A stretch of DNA of 50,208 nt, from the NCBI GenBank assembly GCA_019310485.1, contig JAFDEF010000018.1:1-50208 (forward strand). The letters run 5' to 3'. Under the pieces are notes generated by a model, which was not told the DNA's origin, did no database searches, and worked only from the letters and a program-made list of their open reading frames with translations. This document shows, piece after piece, positions 9,366-18,127 of this stretch. Origin of the DNA: Deltaproteobacteria bacterium (GTDB lineage: Bacteria; Desulfobacterota; DSM-4660; Desulfatiglandales; HGW-15). The position numbers and the translations under genes are program-made. The number at the start of each line of letters is the position of its first letter. The first letter of the stretch is position 1.

Positions 9366-9393
9366 ATCTTAAACATGTCTGCTGTTTTGTCAA
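9366..9393 (-). promoter_or_regulatory. Sigma70-like promoter for the DUF151-PHP transcript
   Basis: On the minus strand TTGACA (9388-9393) and TAAGAT (9366-9371) are separated by 16 nt. The predicted start of transcription is about 25 nt before the DUF151 start codon. This is the divergent region shared with plsB. Confidence 0.55.
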
Positions 9394-9628
9394 CAAGAGT
9401 TTGTGGGCTTTGCAAAAAGTCCATCTGCGGTGCCTGCGATTAGTTCAGCAGAGAGGCATTGCTCCTTAGCTGTCAGCAAAGTCTCCACTGTCCTGTTCAT
9501 TTCATAAAACACTTGATTTATGGGCAGAGCACGGTTAACTATAAGCAAAATCGATCGTTTCGTATTCCGGGAAAATATCTGTTATTATAGTTCTTATTTA
9601 TTTAAATTTCCAAAAGATCCCCCGTTGA

Positions 9629-12190
9629 ATGAACCAAACTACCGAAAAAGTCTCCTACCCTTATGTCCTTGATCACAAACCGGGGTTTTTCCTGACCTGG
9701 CTTCTGTACAGGCTCTTCAGGAAGGTTAATGTCGACGAAAGTATGAGAGAAGCCCTGAAGCAGATGCAAAGGGAAGGCACGGTGGTTTACGCAATCAAGT
9801 ATAGATCACAGTTCGATTACCTTCTATATCACTTCAATTTTAGGAGAAAACGCCTCCCTTTCCCGAAGCTAGCCTTTGACCTCAATGTATGTATGCTATT
9901 ACCCATCAGGCAATTTGTAAAGGTTATTATTTCACAACTTTCCTTCTTGTTTAAAAGTGGAAAACTGCCTGATCCTTACAAATCGGGTTTATATGAAAGA
10001 GCCATTAAGAAAAGAACCACCTCGTTAATATTCCTTATCGATCCGAAGCGTTTTGTCAAGAAATTCGTACATGCGGAGAAGGACCATCTCCAGTTCTTAA
10101 TTGAAACACAAAAAGGGATGGAGCGTCCCATTTTTATTGTCCCCCAACTCATTCTTTACAAAAAAACACCAGAAAAAGATTACTTGAGTCTTGGAAATCT
10201 CCTCTTTGGGTATAGAGACAATCCGGGTTTCCTCAGAAAGATTGCACTCTTTTTCAGGCATCACCGCAGCGCTATTATCGATTTTGGCGCTCCCTTGAAT
10301 TTAAAAGCATACCTTGAAAGCCAGCCTTCCGAAAGACCGACAAACGAGATGGCCGAAGAGATAAGGAACATGCTGATTGAAAGTATTGACAGCCAAAAAA
10401 GGGTGATTCTGGGCCCAATAATGAAATCTCGCCACCAGCTCAAGGAAATTGTTCTTACTGATCCAGCCGTGCGGGAAAGAATTGAGAGTATAGCGTCGGC
10501 AGAAGGCAAAAAGTTAACGCAGATCAAAAGAGAAGCAGAAGCATATTTCGAGGAAATAGCTGCAGACTACAGTACTACCTATGTGCACATTTTTCACAGT
10601 GCGCTCACCTGGCTATGGAAGAGGATTTTTGAGCGCATTGAAGTGGATAGCCTTGAACTTGCAAAAGTAAGGGAATGGGCCAGGCGGGGACCTCTTATTT
10701 TTGTACCTTCCCACAAAAGCCATGTTGACTATCTGGTTTTGAACTACATTCTTTATAAGCATCACACCCATGTTCCAAGAATAGCTGCCGGCAAGAATTT
10801 GGCCTTTTGGCCTATGGGGCACATATTCAGAAAAGCAGGGGCATTTTTTATTCGCCGTAACTTCAGGTTCAGACACGCAAAGCTTTATGTGGATGTTTTT
10901 AACAGATATATCAAGGCCCTTCTTGAAGAAGGACATCCTATCGAATTTTTTATTGAAGGAGGCAGAAGCAGGAATGGCAAGCTCGTTTTTCCCAAGACCG
11001 GGTTTCTCTCCATACTTCTTCAAGCGCACCGGGAAGGCTATTGCAAAGACCTGATATTTGCACCGACCGCCATCATTTACGACAGGATAATTGAGGAAAG
11101 TTCATACCTGAAAGAAATCGAAGGAGAAGCCAAAGAAAAGGAAAGCATAAGGCAGATGCTGAAAGCCAGGCGCTTTCTCAAGAAACGTTACGGTAAAGTG
11201 TACTTGCGCTTCGCATCCCCCTTTTCACTAAACGAATATCTCGCCCAAAACCAGCTACCGGAACCTGAAACTCTGCAGAAGCTTGCTTTCCAGCTCGTAA
11301 AATCAATAAACAAGGTCACTCTGGTAACACCTCTTTCCCTGGTTGCCACGGCGATCCTTGCCAATCATAGGAAAGGATTTCTCTTTTCCGAGCTCCTTCA
11401 AACCGTTACCCTGTTACTCGAATTCTTGAAAAATGAACATGTACCTATGGCTGCCAGCTTGAATGAACCAATAAGGGCTGTCCAGGAGACCCTGCGCCTT
11501 TTGACAAATTGGAAAGTCCTAAATGTGCTAGAGGGGGCTGAAGAGGAAGAACCTTTCTATTATGTTGAAGAGGAGAAGAAAATTGAACTGGAGTATTACA
11601 AAAACAGTATCCTTCATTTTTTTATTATCCCTGCTCTTGTGGCCACAGCCCTTCTTGGCGGGAAGGAAGAAGTGTGCACGTTAGAGGTTATCAAGAAGGA
11701 GTGTCTGTTCTTGAAGCACGTTTTCAGGAACGAATTTGTATTTGACGAACAGAATGAATTTCTCGAAGAAATTGAAAAAACAGTTGCCGGTTTTCTACAT
11801 GCAGGCTTGCTGTTAAGATCTGAAGCCCGAGAAGAGTACAGAATTTCGAAAATGGGCTTTGAGAGACTTCCCATGTGGGCAGCCCTTGCAAAGACCTTTA
11901 TTGAATCTTACTGGATTGCAACTAAGGCGATAGGATATGAAAAAGAATTTCGCGGCAAAAGCGATGCCTTACTGAAGCAGGCAGACTACCTCGGCAAGCG
12001 ATTTTACAAAATGGGTATGGTAGAGCACATCGGTGCTCTTTCAAGACTGAATTTTTCAAATGCCTTTGATATCATCTATAAAGATACCTGGAAGCCCCGC
12101 TTTGAGTCCGAAAATGATCGTGCAAAGAGCCTTGAGAAGCTCTCTGAGCTGAGTTCCAGGCTCTATGAGTTATCCCACTTCAGCCACTAA
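9629..12190 (+). CDS. plsB: Glycerol-3-phosphate 1-O-acyltransferase
   Basis: The 853-aa protein transfers an acyl chain to sn-glycerol-3-phosphate, the first step of phospholipid synthesis, at the inner membrane. Acyltransferase motifs are visible: HKSHVD (HX4D) near residue 360, GAFFIRR, FIEGGRSR near 440 and APTAIIYDR. The N-terminal third carries a degenerate partner motif (YRSQFDYL) where the catalytic histidine is replaced, as in other PlsB proteins. It is slightly longer than the E. coli enzyme (about 807 aa). No strong ribosome binding site precedes the ATG. The gene is monocistronic and convergent with the dikinase gene, with 55 nt between. Confidence 0.9.
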   Translation: MNQTTEKVSYPYVLDHKPGFFLTWLLYRLFRKVNVDESMREALKQMQREGTVVYAIKYRSQFDYLLYHFNFRRKRLPFPKLAFDLNVCMLLPIRQFVKVIISQLSFLFKSGKLPDPYKSGLYERAIKKRTTSLIFLIDPKRFVKKFVHAEKDHLQFLIETQKGMERPIFIVPQLILYKKTPEKDYLSLGNLLFGYRDNPGFLRKIALFFRHHRSAIIDFGAPLNLKAYLESQPSERPTNEMAEEIRNMLIESIDSQKRVILGPIMKSRHQLKEIVLTDPAVRERIESIASAEGKKLTQIKREAEAYFEEIAADYSTTYVHIFHSALTWLWKRIFERIEVDSLELAKVREWARRGPLIFVPSHKSHVDYLVLNYILYKHHTHVPRIAAGKNLAFWPMGHIFRKAGAFFIRRNFRFRHAKLYVDVFNRYIKALLEEGHPIEFFIEGGRSRNGKLVFPKTGFLSILLQAHREGYCKDLIFAPTAIIYDRIIEESSYLKEIEGEAKEKESIRQMLKARRFLKKRYGKVYLRFASPFSLNEYLAQNQLPEPETLQKLAFQLVKSINKVTLVTPLSLVATAILANHRKGFLFSELLQTVTLLLEFLKNEHVPMAASLNEPIRAVQETLRLLTNWKVLNVLEGAEEEEPFYYVEEEKKIELEYYKNSILHFFIIPALVATALLGGKEEVCTLEVIKKECLFLKHVFRNEFVFDEQNEFLEEIEKTVAGFLHAGLLLRSEAREEYRISKMGFERLPMWAALAKTFIESYWIATKAIGYEKEFRGKSDALLKQADYLGKRFYKMGMVEHIGALSRLNFSNAFDIIYKDTWKPRFESENDRAKSLEKLSELSSRLYELSHFSH

Positions 12191-12245
12191 ACTCCTTCCC
12201 GCCCTGTCTCGTTTCCCTACACCATTCCTCTCCCACATTGTGGGC

Positions 12246-15041
12246 CTAGACGCAGTGATACTCCTTTTCCTTGAGCTTTGCGTGAGCTGCAGCCAGTCTT
12301 GCTATCGGAACCCTTGGTGGTGAACATGAGACGTAACTCAGCTTGATGTGGTGGCAAAAACGGATAGCATCCGGATGTCCTCCATGCTCGCCACATATAC
12401 CTACCTTTATATCCGGCCTTGTTTTCCTTGCCCACTCAACAGTTATCATCATAAGGCGCCCCACTCCCTTGATATCTAGAATCTCAAAAGGATTATGCTG
12501 GAGTATTCCTCGTTCGTTATAAAGCGGGAGAAATTTATTCTCTGCATCTTCCCGGGAAAAGGAAAAGGTGGCCTGAGTGAGATCATTGGTTCCAAACGAA
12601 ATGAACTCGGCCAGTTCAGCAATCCGACCCGCCCTCATGCATGCCCTTACCACCTCTACCATAGTACCAAACTTGTAAGGAACTTTGATTCCATACTTCT
12701 TTTCGGTCTCCTTGTGGATCTTTGTGACATACTTGTGGACCCATAGAAGCTCCTGGAGAGTGCAGACCTGGGGAACCATGATTTCAGGCGCAACATTTCC
12801 CCCTTCCTTGATATATTCGGCAGCCGCTTCCAGAATCGCCTTTATCTGCATAGAATAGATTTCAGGATAAGTTATACCAAGTCTGACACCCCTGTGGCCC
12901 AGCATAGGGTTTGTTTCAGAAAGCGCTTTGACTTTTTGAAGCACCGCTTCCTTCTCTCTAATAAGAGCTTCGGCCAGGTGCTTGTTCTTAAGCTCTTCAA
13001 GGGCGTGGGTGATCATCTCAAGGCTTGCGGCGTACTTGGAGTGAAGCTCAGGATCAAGCAAGCTTAAAGTTTCCGGCAGGTTGGCCATACCTTCTATTGT
13101 TTTCCTCCATTCCCGAAGATGTTCGATCTCTCTCATGAGTTCTTCTTCAGAAGGCAAAAACTCGTGTATCGGTGGGTCAAGCAACCGTACTGTTACCGGC
13201 ATGCCATCCATGACCTTGAAAATTTCCTTGAAATCATCTCTCTGAAAGGGAAGAAGTTTTTCGAGGGACTTCTCTCTCTCTTCCGTATTCTCAGCAAGAA
13301 TCATTTCCTGCACAATGGGGAGTCGTTCAGGCTGGTTGAACATCCGCTCTGTTCGGCACAGCCCTATTCCCATGGCACCATATTTTCTAGCTTTCTCCGC
13401 AGCCTCCGGGGTATCGGCATTTGCCATAACCTTCAATTCGCTTATCTCGTCTGCCCATTCAAGTAAAACAAGGAGATCTTCAACGAACTCAGGTTCAACT
13501 GTTGGAACAACGCCCTGGTACACATCGCCAGTGGTTCCATCAATTGTGATAATATCTCCTTCCTTTAGGGAAACCCCGGCAATTACCGCCTCCTTTGCAA
13601 GGTGATCTATCCTGATAGCTTCGCAGCCCGACACGCAGGGTTTTCCCATGCTCCTGGCAACGACTGCAGCATGGGAGGTCTTTCCCCCCCGGCTGGTCAA
13701 TATACCCTGGGAGGCAAAGAATCCGTGTATGTCCTCGGGCTTAGTCTCTTCTCGCACCAGGATGACTTTCTCCCCGAGCTTCGCCTTGCTCTCAGCCTTG
13801 TCGGCATCAAATACTATTTTCCCTGAAGCAGCCCCTGGTGAGGCCGGAAGCCCTCGGGCAAGGACCTGAGCTTTTGCTTTTGGATCAAGCCTGGGGTGAA
13901 TGAGCTGGGTCAGCATATCAGGCTGGATCCTCAGAATTGCCTCGTCCTCTGTTATCAGGCCCTCGTTGACCATGTCGATGGAGGTTTTGATGAACGCTGA
14001 AGCATTCATCTTTGCGTTGCGTGTTTGCAGGCAATAGAGCTTTCCTTTCTCAATGGTGAATTCAAAATCCTGGACTTCCCTGTAATGGTTTTCCAGTGTC
14101 CTCCTGAGGTTTTCCAGTTCCCTGTACACCCGAGGCATCTCCCGCCTGAGCATGCTCACAGGGTTGGGTGTCCTGATACCTGCCACCACATCCTCGCCCT
14201 GTGCGTTGAGCATGTATTCACCAAAGAGGCGATTTTCACCGGTTGCTGGGTTTCTCGTAAACGCAACCCCTGTTGCGCTGTCATCACCCATATTTCCAAA
14301 AACCATTGTGCATATGTTCACAGCAGTGCCGTTGGCCATATCCCGGGTGATATTGAATTCCCTGCGGTAATCAATCGCCCGCTTTCCCATCCATGATCTA
14401 AAAACAGCCTCTATTGCTATCTCGAGCTGCGTAAAGGGGTCCTGTGGAAATTGCTTCTTTGTCTTTTTTTCTACAAGCTCAAGGAACCTCTGGCACGTTT
14501 CTTTCAACGCAGCGGCACTTAATTGTGTATCATCCTTAGCTTTAAATTTAGTCTTTATCTCTACGAATATATTGTCAAATACCTCATCATTTACCCCCAG
14601 CCCAACGTGTCCGAAAAGCTGGATAAAGCGTCGGTAGGCGTCATACGCGAAGCGTTCATTTGCCGTGAGCTTGATCAAACCTTCTACAGTTTCATCGTTA
14701 AGCCCGAGGTTCAAAATAGTATCCATCATGCCCGGCATCGAGATTGCTGCACCCGATCTCACGGAAACGAGCAAGGGATTTTTCGCGTCTCCAAAACCTT
14801 TCCCTGTTTTCTTCTCGAGCTCAGCCATTGCCGCTTTGACTTCCTCAACCAGGTTGGGAGGCAAACCTTTTCGTTTTTTCGCCAGGTAAGCGAGGCACGC
14901 TTCTGTGGAAATCACGAAACCCGGTGGAACCGGCAAGCCTATCTGGGTCATCTCACATAAATTGGCGCCTTTCCCGCCCAGAAGCTTCTTGTTCTTGCCA
15001 TCTCCTTCTTCAAAGGAAAAGACAAACTTTTTAGATCCCAT
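12246..15041 (-). CDS. ppdK: Pyruvate, phosphate dikinase
   Basis: The 931-aa enzyme interconverts pyruvate, ATP and phosphate with PEP, AMP and pyrophosphate. The order of domains is an N-terminal ATP-grasp ([19 protein letters not shown] at the start), a central phosphohistidine domain with GGKTSHAAVVAR (His near 457) and a C-terminal PEP/pyruvate barrel ending with the GICGEHGGHPD cysteine loop near 880. It is about 55 residues longer than the classic 874-aa enzyme. The ATG at 15039-15041 is preceded by GGGGGA. The start lies inside the end of the upstream small membrane protein gene, so translation is probably coupled. The first 62 or so codons are repeated almost exactly at 21.4 kb. Confidence 0.95.
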   Translation of the reverse strand: MGSKKFVFSFEEGDGKNKKLLGGKGANLCEMTQIGLPVPPGFVISTEACLAYLAKKRKGLPPNLVEEVKAAMAELEKKTGKGFGDAKNPLLVSVRSGAAISMPGMMDTILNLGLNDETVEGLIKLTANERFAYDAYRRFIQLFGHVGLGVNDEVFDNIFVEIKTKFKAKDDTQLSAAALKETCQRFLELVEKKTKKQFPQDPFTQLEIAIEAVFRSWMGKRAIDYRREFNITRDMANGTAVNICTMVFGNMGDDSATGVAFTRNPATGENRLFGEYMLNAQGEDVVAGIRTPNPVSMLRREMPRVYRELENLRRTLENHYREVQDFEFTIEKGKLYCLQTRNAKMNASAFIKTSIDMVNEGLITEDEAILRIQPDMLTQLIHPRLDPKAKAQVLARGLPASPGAASGKIVFDADKAESKAKLGEKVILVREETKPEDIHGFFASQGILTSRGGKTSHAAVVARSMGKPCVSGCEAIRIDHLAKEAVIAGVSLKEGDIITIDGTTGDVYQGVVPTVEPEFVEDLLVLLEWADEISELKVMANADTPEAAEKARKYGAMGIGLCRTERMFNQPERLPIVQEMILAENTEEREKSLEKLLPFQRDDFKEIFKVMDGMPVTVRLLDPPIHEFLPSEEELMREIEHLREWRKTIEGMANLPETLSLLDPELHSKYAASLEMITHALEELKNKHLAEALIREKEAVLQKVKALSETNPMLGHRGVRLGITYPEIYSMQIKAILEAAAEYIKEGGNVAPEIMVPQVCTLQELLWVHKYVTKIHKETEKKYGIKVPYKFGTMVEVVRACMRAGRIAELAEFISFGTNDLTQATFSFSREDAENKFLPLYNERGILQHNPFEILDIKGVGRLMMITVEWARKTRPDIKVGICGEHGGHPDAIRFCHHIKLSYVSCSPPRVPIARLAAAHAKLKEKEYHCV

Positions 15042-15219
15042 TCTGTCCCCCTTTTTCTTTTTTTCTAGTATACTCGAACAGGTAAGCAAGTACCAACATC
15101 ACGCCCGCAAGTGCTATAACCTTCAAAAGGAAATCTCCTTTAAAAAACGCCCTCCCAATCAATAAAGCCAGGATGATAGAGAGCACTAAACGCAAAAAGA
15201 AAGTCGATAAGCCTCCCAT
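15031..15219 (-). CDS. Small two-helix membrane protein (62 aa), copy A
   Basis: The protein consists of two hydrophobic segments (about residues 7-24 and 33-50) with a basic C-terminal tail (RKKEKGGQNGI). I know no function. Its stop overlaps the dikinase start by 11 nt, suggesting coupling. A second copy at 21531-21719 is about 80% identical, which supports that it is a real gene under selection. A role in placing or regulating the dikinase at the membrane would be a guess. Confidence 0.7.
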   Translation of the reverse strand: MGGLSTFFLRLVLSIILALLIGRAFFKGDFLLKVIALAGVMLVLAYLFEYTRKKEKGGQNGI

Positions 15220-15280
15220 ACTATAACATCTTTCTAGCTGCCCAGTTAATACCTGGCAGCCTTCTTAGCTTAGGTTCATG

Positions 15281-15649
15281 CTAGATTTTTTCAGACTCCC
15301 TAGGATTGCTTTTGAAAGGAATAACTTTGGCAGGCTTTTGTTTTCCTTTCAGGGCAAGGCGTGTTTGGCCCCCCCCGGCCTCCTTTTCGTGCCGGACCGG
15401 CATGACCTTTTCCAGCCTCACAAGTTCTCCCCCCATAGTGAAAGGGCCTCCATTAATGTATTCTTCCCTCAATATCCATGTTACAACTTGCGCTGGTACA
15501 GTAAGCACAAGCAAGGTCACTTGGTACCAGCCCTTCTTAATATCAGGTTCTATAGACTCAATACGTGCGTACACTGTCGGCTTGTCCTGGTAGTAAATCA
15601 GGACTATGTCCCCTTCCCTGTTTACGCTTCTGCCATCTGTCATGAACAC
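15281..15649 (-). CDS. Conserved protein of unknown function (122 aa), copy A
   Basis: No family is recognised. The N-terminal half has a beta-rich look (REGDIVLIYYQDKPTVYARI) that could be a small barrel, then a conserved WILREEYI segment, then a basic tail with KPAKVIPFK. The paralogue at 21781-22143 shares roughly three quarters of its residues, most strongly in the first 80, which supports a real, selected gene. It lies between the FmdB zinc-ribbon gene and the small membrane protein gene in both copies, so the four genes probably form a unit. The start may be ATG at 15649 or two codons downstream. Confidence 0.7.
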   Translation of the reverse strand: MFMTDGRSVNREGDIVLIYYQDKPTVYARIESIEPDIKKGWYQVTLLVLTVPAQVVTWILREEYINGGPFTMGGELVRLEKVMPVRHEKEAGGGQTRLALKGKQKPAKVIPFKSNPRESEKI

Positions 15650-15676
15650 CTTCTCCGGTTTGTTGACCCAACGCCT

Positions 15677-16018
15677 CTATTCGCTGTCCCTTATAACACT
15701 GCCGGGATCGGTCCTGAGCTTTTCAAGTTTTTCCTCAAAGCCTTTGTCCAAGTCAACCCCAAGCTGCTGGGCTCGTTTCTTTGCAGCCAGTCCTATGTTG
15801 CGACTATCCTTGTAAAAAGAGTCATTCTTGGAGGCATTGGGATCAAAGGAATCAAGGCGATCCTGTTCAGAAACATGGTAGACGACTCTTGAAATAAGCC
15901 TTTTCACCCGCTTGCCGCCGCACTGCGGGCATGCCACCTGTTTCTCCTCCTCTCTTTTCAGCAGGAGCCATTGAAATTGCAAGTCGCAGGACCGGCACTG
16001 ATATTCATAGATAGGCAT
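15677..16018 (-). CDS. FmdB-type zinc-ribbon protein, copy A
   Basis: The 113-aa protein begins MPIYEYQC, typical of the FmdB/CxxC regulatory family, with two cysteine pairs (CRSC at 8-11 and CPQC at 30-33) expected to bind zinc. The rest is hydrophilic and unassigned (SFYKDSRNIGLAAKKRA). AAGGGG precedes the ATG. It is the first gene of the block ending in pyruvate phosphate dikinase. Copy B at 22184-22525 is about 91% identical (10 differences in 113 residues by eye). The family's function is not settled. Confidence 0.85.
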   Translation of the reverse strand: MPIYEYQCRSCDLQFQWLLLKREEEKQVACPQCGGKRVKRLISRVVYHVSEQDRLDSFDPNASKNDSFYKDSRNIGLAAKKRAQQLGVDLDKGFEEKLEKLRTDPGSVIRDSE

Positions 16019-16335
16019 GTGAAAAACCCCTTGTACATAACATTGGCCAAAGCCTTTTAACTCCAGCCCCTGAAATTATAGACCCGCGACCCACGCTAAG
16101 TGCTTCGATTACTAATTCTTTAATCGGAACAACTAGACCCGGGCTTTTCCGGAAATACCAACAAAAGATAGCACAAGGCCTCAGCTCAATCAACGCAAAA
16201 GAAAAAGGATCTTTCACAGAAAAAATGAACTAAAAACCATATTTGCTATCATTAGCTGTCCAAGATAAACCTGGATTTAGTGTTTGGCCATTGAGTTTTC
16301 AATAAGTTACGGGGCTGCTATAGGTCCTTCAGAGT
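16019..16335. other. Intergenic region upstream of the FmdB gene, no gene seen
   Basis: About 317 nt hold no supported gene. It should contain the promoter of the minus-strand FmdB-dikinase operon, but I see no clear boxes. The 12-nt stretch agctgtccaaga occurs at 16254-16265 and again at 16359-16370 near the end of the IS4 fragment, which may mark an element end or target duplication. The matching region upstream of copy B is unrelated. Confidence 0.4.
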
Positions 16336-16767
16336 TTAGGTTATCTCTGTTAGAAGAAGCTGTCCAAGACCAGGCAGTGGCAACATATCTTGGACAGGCT
16401 TTGTCTGTATCGGTAATACGTCGAACGGATGCTCTATCCATTCCCATAGGTCCCTGTAGGTAAAAAGATTCCAGCGGAGGAAAGCGACCAGATTAGACAG
16501 AGACCATCCGAACTTGGATTTGAACTGGAGGTACTTGATCAGTAGCATGGCAATTAATGCTGTCCAAATTTGAATGTAAAGGGCGTTTTCAGTGGTGCCC
16601 ACGAAGGTCTTGATCTTCAAATTCTGCTTCAAGGCTTTGAAAAAGATCTCTATTTGCCAGCGCTGCTTATAGATGGCTGCTATGGTATTGGCCCCGAATT
16701 TAAGATGATTGGTGAGCAAGGCGATTTCGCATTCATTTTCACTATCCCAGACCACTACCCTGCGTAT
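16336..16767 (-). pseudogene. IS4-family transposase, C-terminal fragment
   Basis: About 140 residues carry the IS4-family signature YKQRWQIEIFFKALKQ (the Y-x2-R-x3-E-x6-K motif holding the catalytic glutamate), followed by NLKIKTFVGTTENA and a hydrophobic segment. The usual N-terminal two thirds with the first two aspartates are missing. The family-like match begins near RRVVVWD at about 16767, where an IS91-like fragment starts on the other strand. The junction suggests one element was cut by the other. Confidence 0.75.
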
Positions 16768-17036
16768 AAGGAATACAGGGGAAACTGGGCCCGGTTGATC
16801 CAGAAGATTTATGAAACTGACCCGCTTTGCTGCCCCAGATGTTCAGGAAAGATGAAAGTTATCAGTGTGATCGAGGATCAGGACGTCATCAAAAAGATCC
16901 TCAAACACCTCGCGGATTATGGGAGGTTAAGCCTCGGCCTCCGCCCAAAGCCACCGGCCCAACTAAGATCGCCGAATACAGCATCGATAAGTGGCTATAT
17001 GTCGACCCGGTCTATCCTGAGGCTGGGCCTTCCTGA
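16768..17036 (+). pseudogene. IS91-family transposase, C-terminal fragment with frameshift
   Basis: The plus-strand frame reads GNWARLIQKIYETDPLCCPRC and then KVISVIEDQDVIKKILKHL, which I recognise as the C-terminal zinc-binding end of IS91-type HUH transposases. After KILKHL the expected continuation GLWEVKPRPPPKA appears in another frame, running to YVDPVYPEAGPS and a stop at 17034-17036. So there is a one-nucleotide frameshift near 16912. The catalytic HUH and tyrosine motifs are absent. It is a dead remnant. Confidence 0.75.
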
Positions 17037-17279
17037 TTTTTGGAAAAAGAATCGGGTTCAACGGGTTACTTCACCCAAATTCCCCCCATTTTCAGCCCTT
17101 CCCGCGTCATAGCATCGCGCCAATCCCGCAACACATCGGGCCGTGCCCTACATTTGGCCTTCCATATTGAGGCCCTTTGTCGCAACACCAATATCCTGTG
17201 GTCACCTTTTCCTTGACACCCAAGCCCGTTTCCGCCATGTTTTGTTCTCAAAAAAGCGACTTCTTATCACCTTATCACC

Positions 17280-17675
17280 TCACCTGGTTCGCCTTGAAAC
17301 CGTGTCCGGACGTCCCTCCCTGAAGGTGAAATCGACCGGACCCACCGTGGCCTGATCAAAGGCCTGATGGCTCGCCAAGATATTGAAATCGGACCTCAAA
17401 CTGTCGTACTCCGTTTGCTCCAACGCATTTAAAAAGGTCCTTCTTGAGTTCTCACGGATGAAAGGAAACCCGGCGATGCCCACGGAATAACCTCCCAGCC
17501 GCAAAGAGATCCACTTTGGACAATCAAAGACAAAGTCATTCTTGGACCCGTGAAAGAGGTCAAAAGGGAACCTGGATCTCTCATGATTGCCCGGGATGAG
17601 CAGTACGGGTATCCCTCTGTGGCACACTGGTAATCTCGAATCCCAGATGGGTATCGGCGGTGTGAATGAACTTCA
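17280..17675 (-). pseudogene. SbcD-like metallophosphoesterase, decayed fragment
   Basis: The minus strand near 17631-17675 encodes KFIHTADTHLGFEIT, the N-terminal metal site (DxH) of DNA-repair exonuclease-type phosphoesterases. Almost directly after, in another frame, comes GIPVLLIPGNHERS, the GNHE site, which normally lies 50 or more residues later. The stretch then continues to ASHQAFDQATVGPVDFTFR and GRPDTVSRR, where it ends. So there is an internal deletion with a frameshift and a missing C-terminus. About 600 nt around it (17037-17279 and 17676-17925) hold no intact gene. Confidence 0.65.
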
Positions 17676-17925
17676 AGAAGACCTCACGGTTAGCGCATTG
17701 GCCTGTCCTTTTCTGGGAGGGAACTGGAGAACAGACTCGTGCCGGCCCATGACCATAATCACAGCCTACTGTCCGGTGAGCTTAGGAGGGTTTCCCTGAG
17801 GAGTCAAGGCAAAAAGGTAGCGAAACAGGGGCCTTTTGTCTCATTCCGGCCTTATCCTGGCCCGATAACCCTAATGGCCGCACCTTAAGTTTAACTAAAA
17901 ACATGTTTCTAGAGAGGAAAAGGGC

Positions 17926-17954
17926 TTGACAACGTCTTTTAGTGTGGCTAAAAA
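17926..17954 (+). promoter_or_regulatory. Candidate promoter of the glutamate synthase-like gene
   Basis: TTGACA (17926-17931) and TAAAAA (17949-17954) are separated by 17 nt. The -35 is perfect and the -10 is poor. It would give a leader of about 165 nt before the start codon at 18128, containing the terminator-like hairpin at 18047. Confidence 0.45.
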
Positions 17955-18046
17955 GTGATCTTTGAATAAAAGTGGTAATGATTTTCTTGGTGCACAAAGG
18001 CGTGCATTTCTCTTAAGATAGCATCTATCTCTTGAAGGCAGGGGAC

Positions 18047-18087
18047 AAAGGCGTCTTTACCCTACGGTGGGTGGAGACGCCTTTTTT
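18047..18087 (+). terminator. Leader terminator hairpin, possible attenuator
   Basis: AAAGGCGTCT (18047-18056) pairs with AGACGCCTTT (from 18075), followed by a run of T, a classic intrinsic terminator. It sits about 40 nt upstream of the glutamate synthase-like start and downstream of the candidate promoter. Upstream there is a small hairpin GATAG-cat-CTATC (near 18018) and a second copy of ACAAAGGCGT near 17995 that could compete for the 3' arm. This arrangement suggests transcription attenuation, but it matches no riboswitch class I know. Confidence 0.55.
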
Positions 18088-18127
18088 AGTATCTCTAAAA
18101 TCTCATTTCAAAGGAGGGCATGATACA

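Larger units (their letters stand above)
14854..16018. repeat. Segmental duplication, copy A (dikinase 5' end to FmdB gene)
   Basis: This stretch is repeated in the same orientation at 21354-22525. It covers the first 62 or so codons of the dikinase, the small membrane protein, the 122-aa protein and the FmdB gene. Identity is near complete in the dikinase part (about five mismatches in 180 nt) but clearly lower in the other genes. Sequences outside the two ends do not match. Confidence 0.9.

Noticed and set aside
16005..16217. A 70-codon minus-strand frame upstream of the first FmdB gene
   Set aside because: It overlaps the FmdB start in another frame and has no matching frame upstream of copy B.
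18047..18087. A known riboswitch class in the glutamate synthase-like leader
   Set aside because: The leader does not match the conserved cores I know (for example c-di-GMP, glycine, guanidine, glutamine or SAM types), so I describe it only as a possible attenuator.
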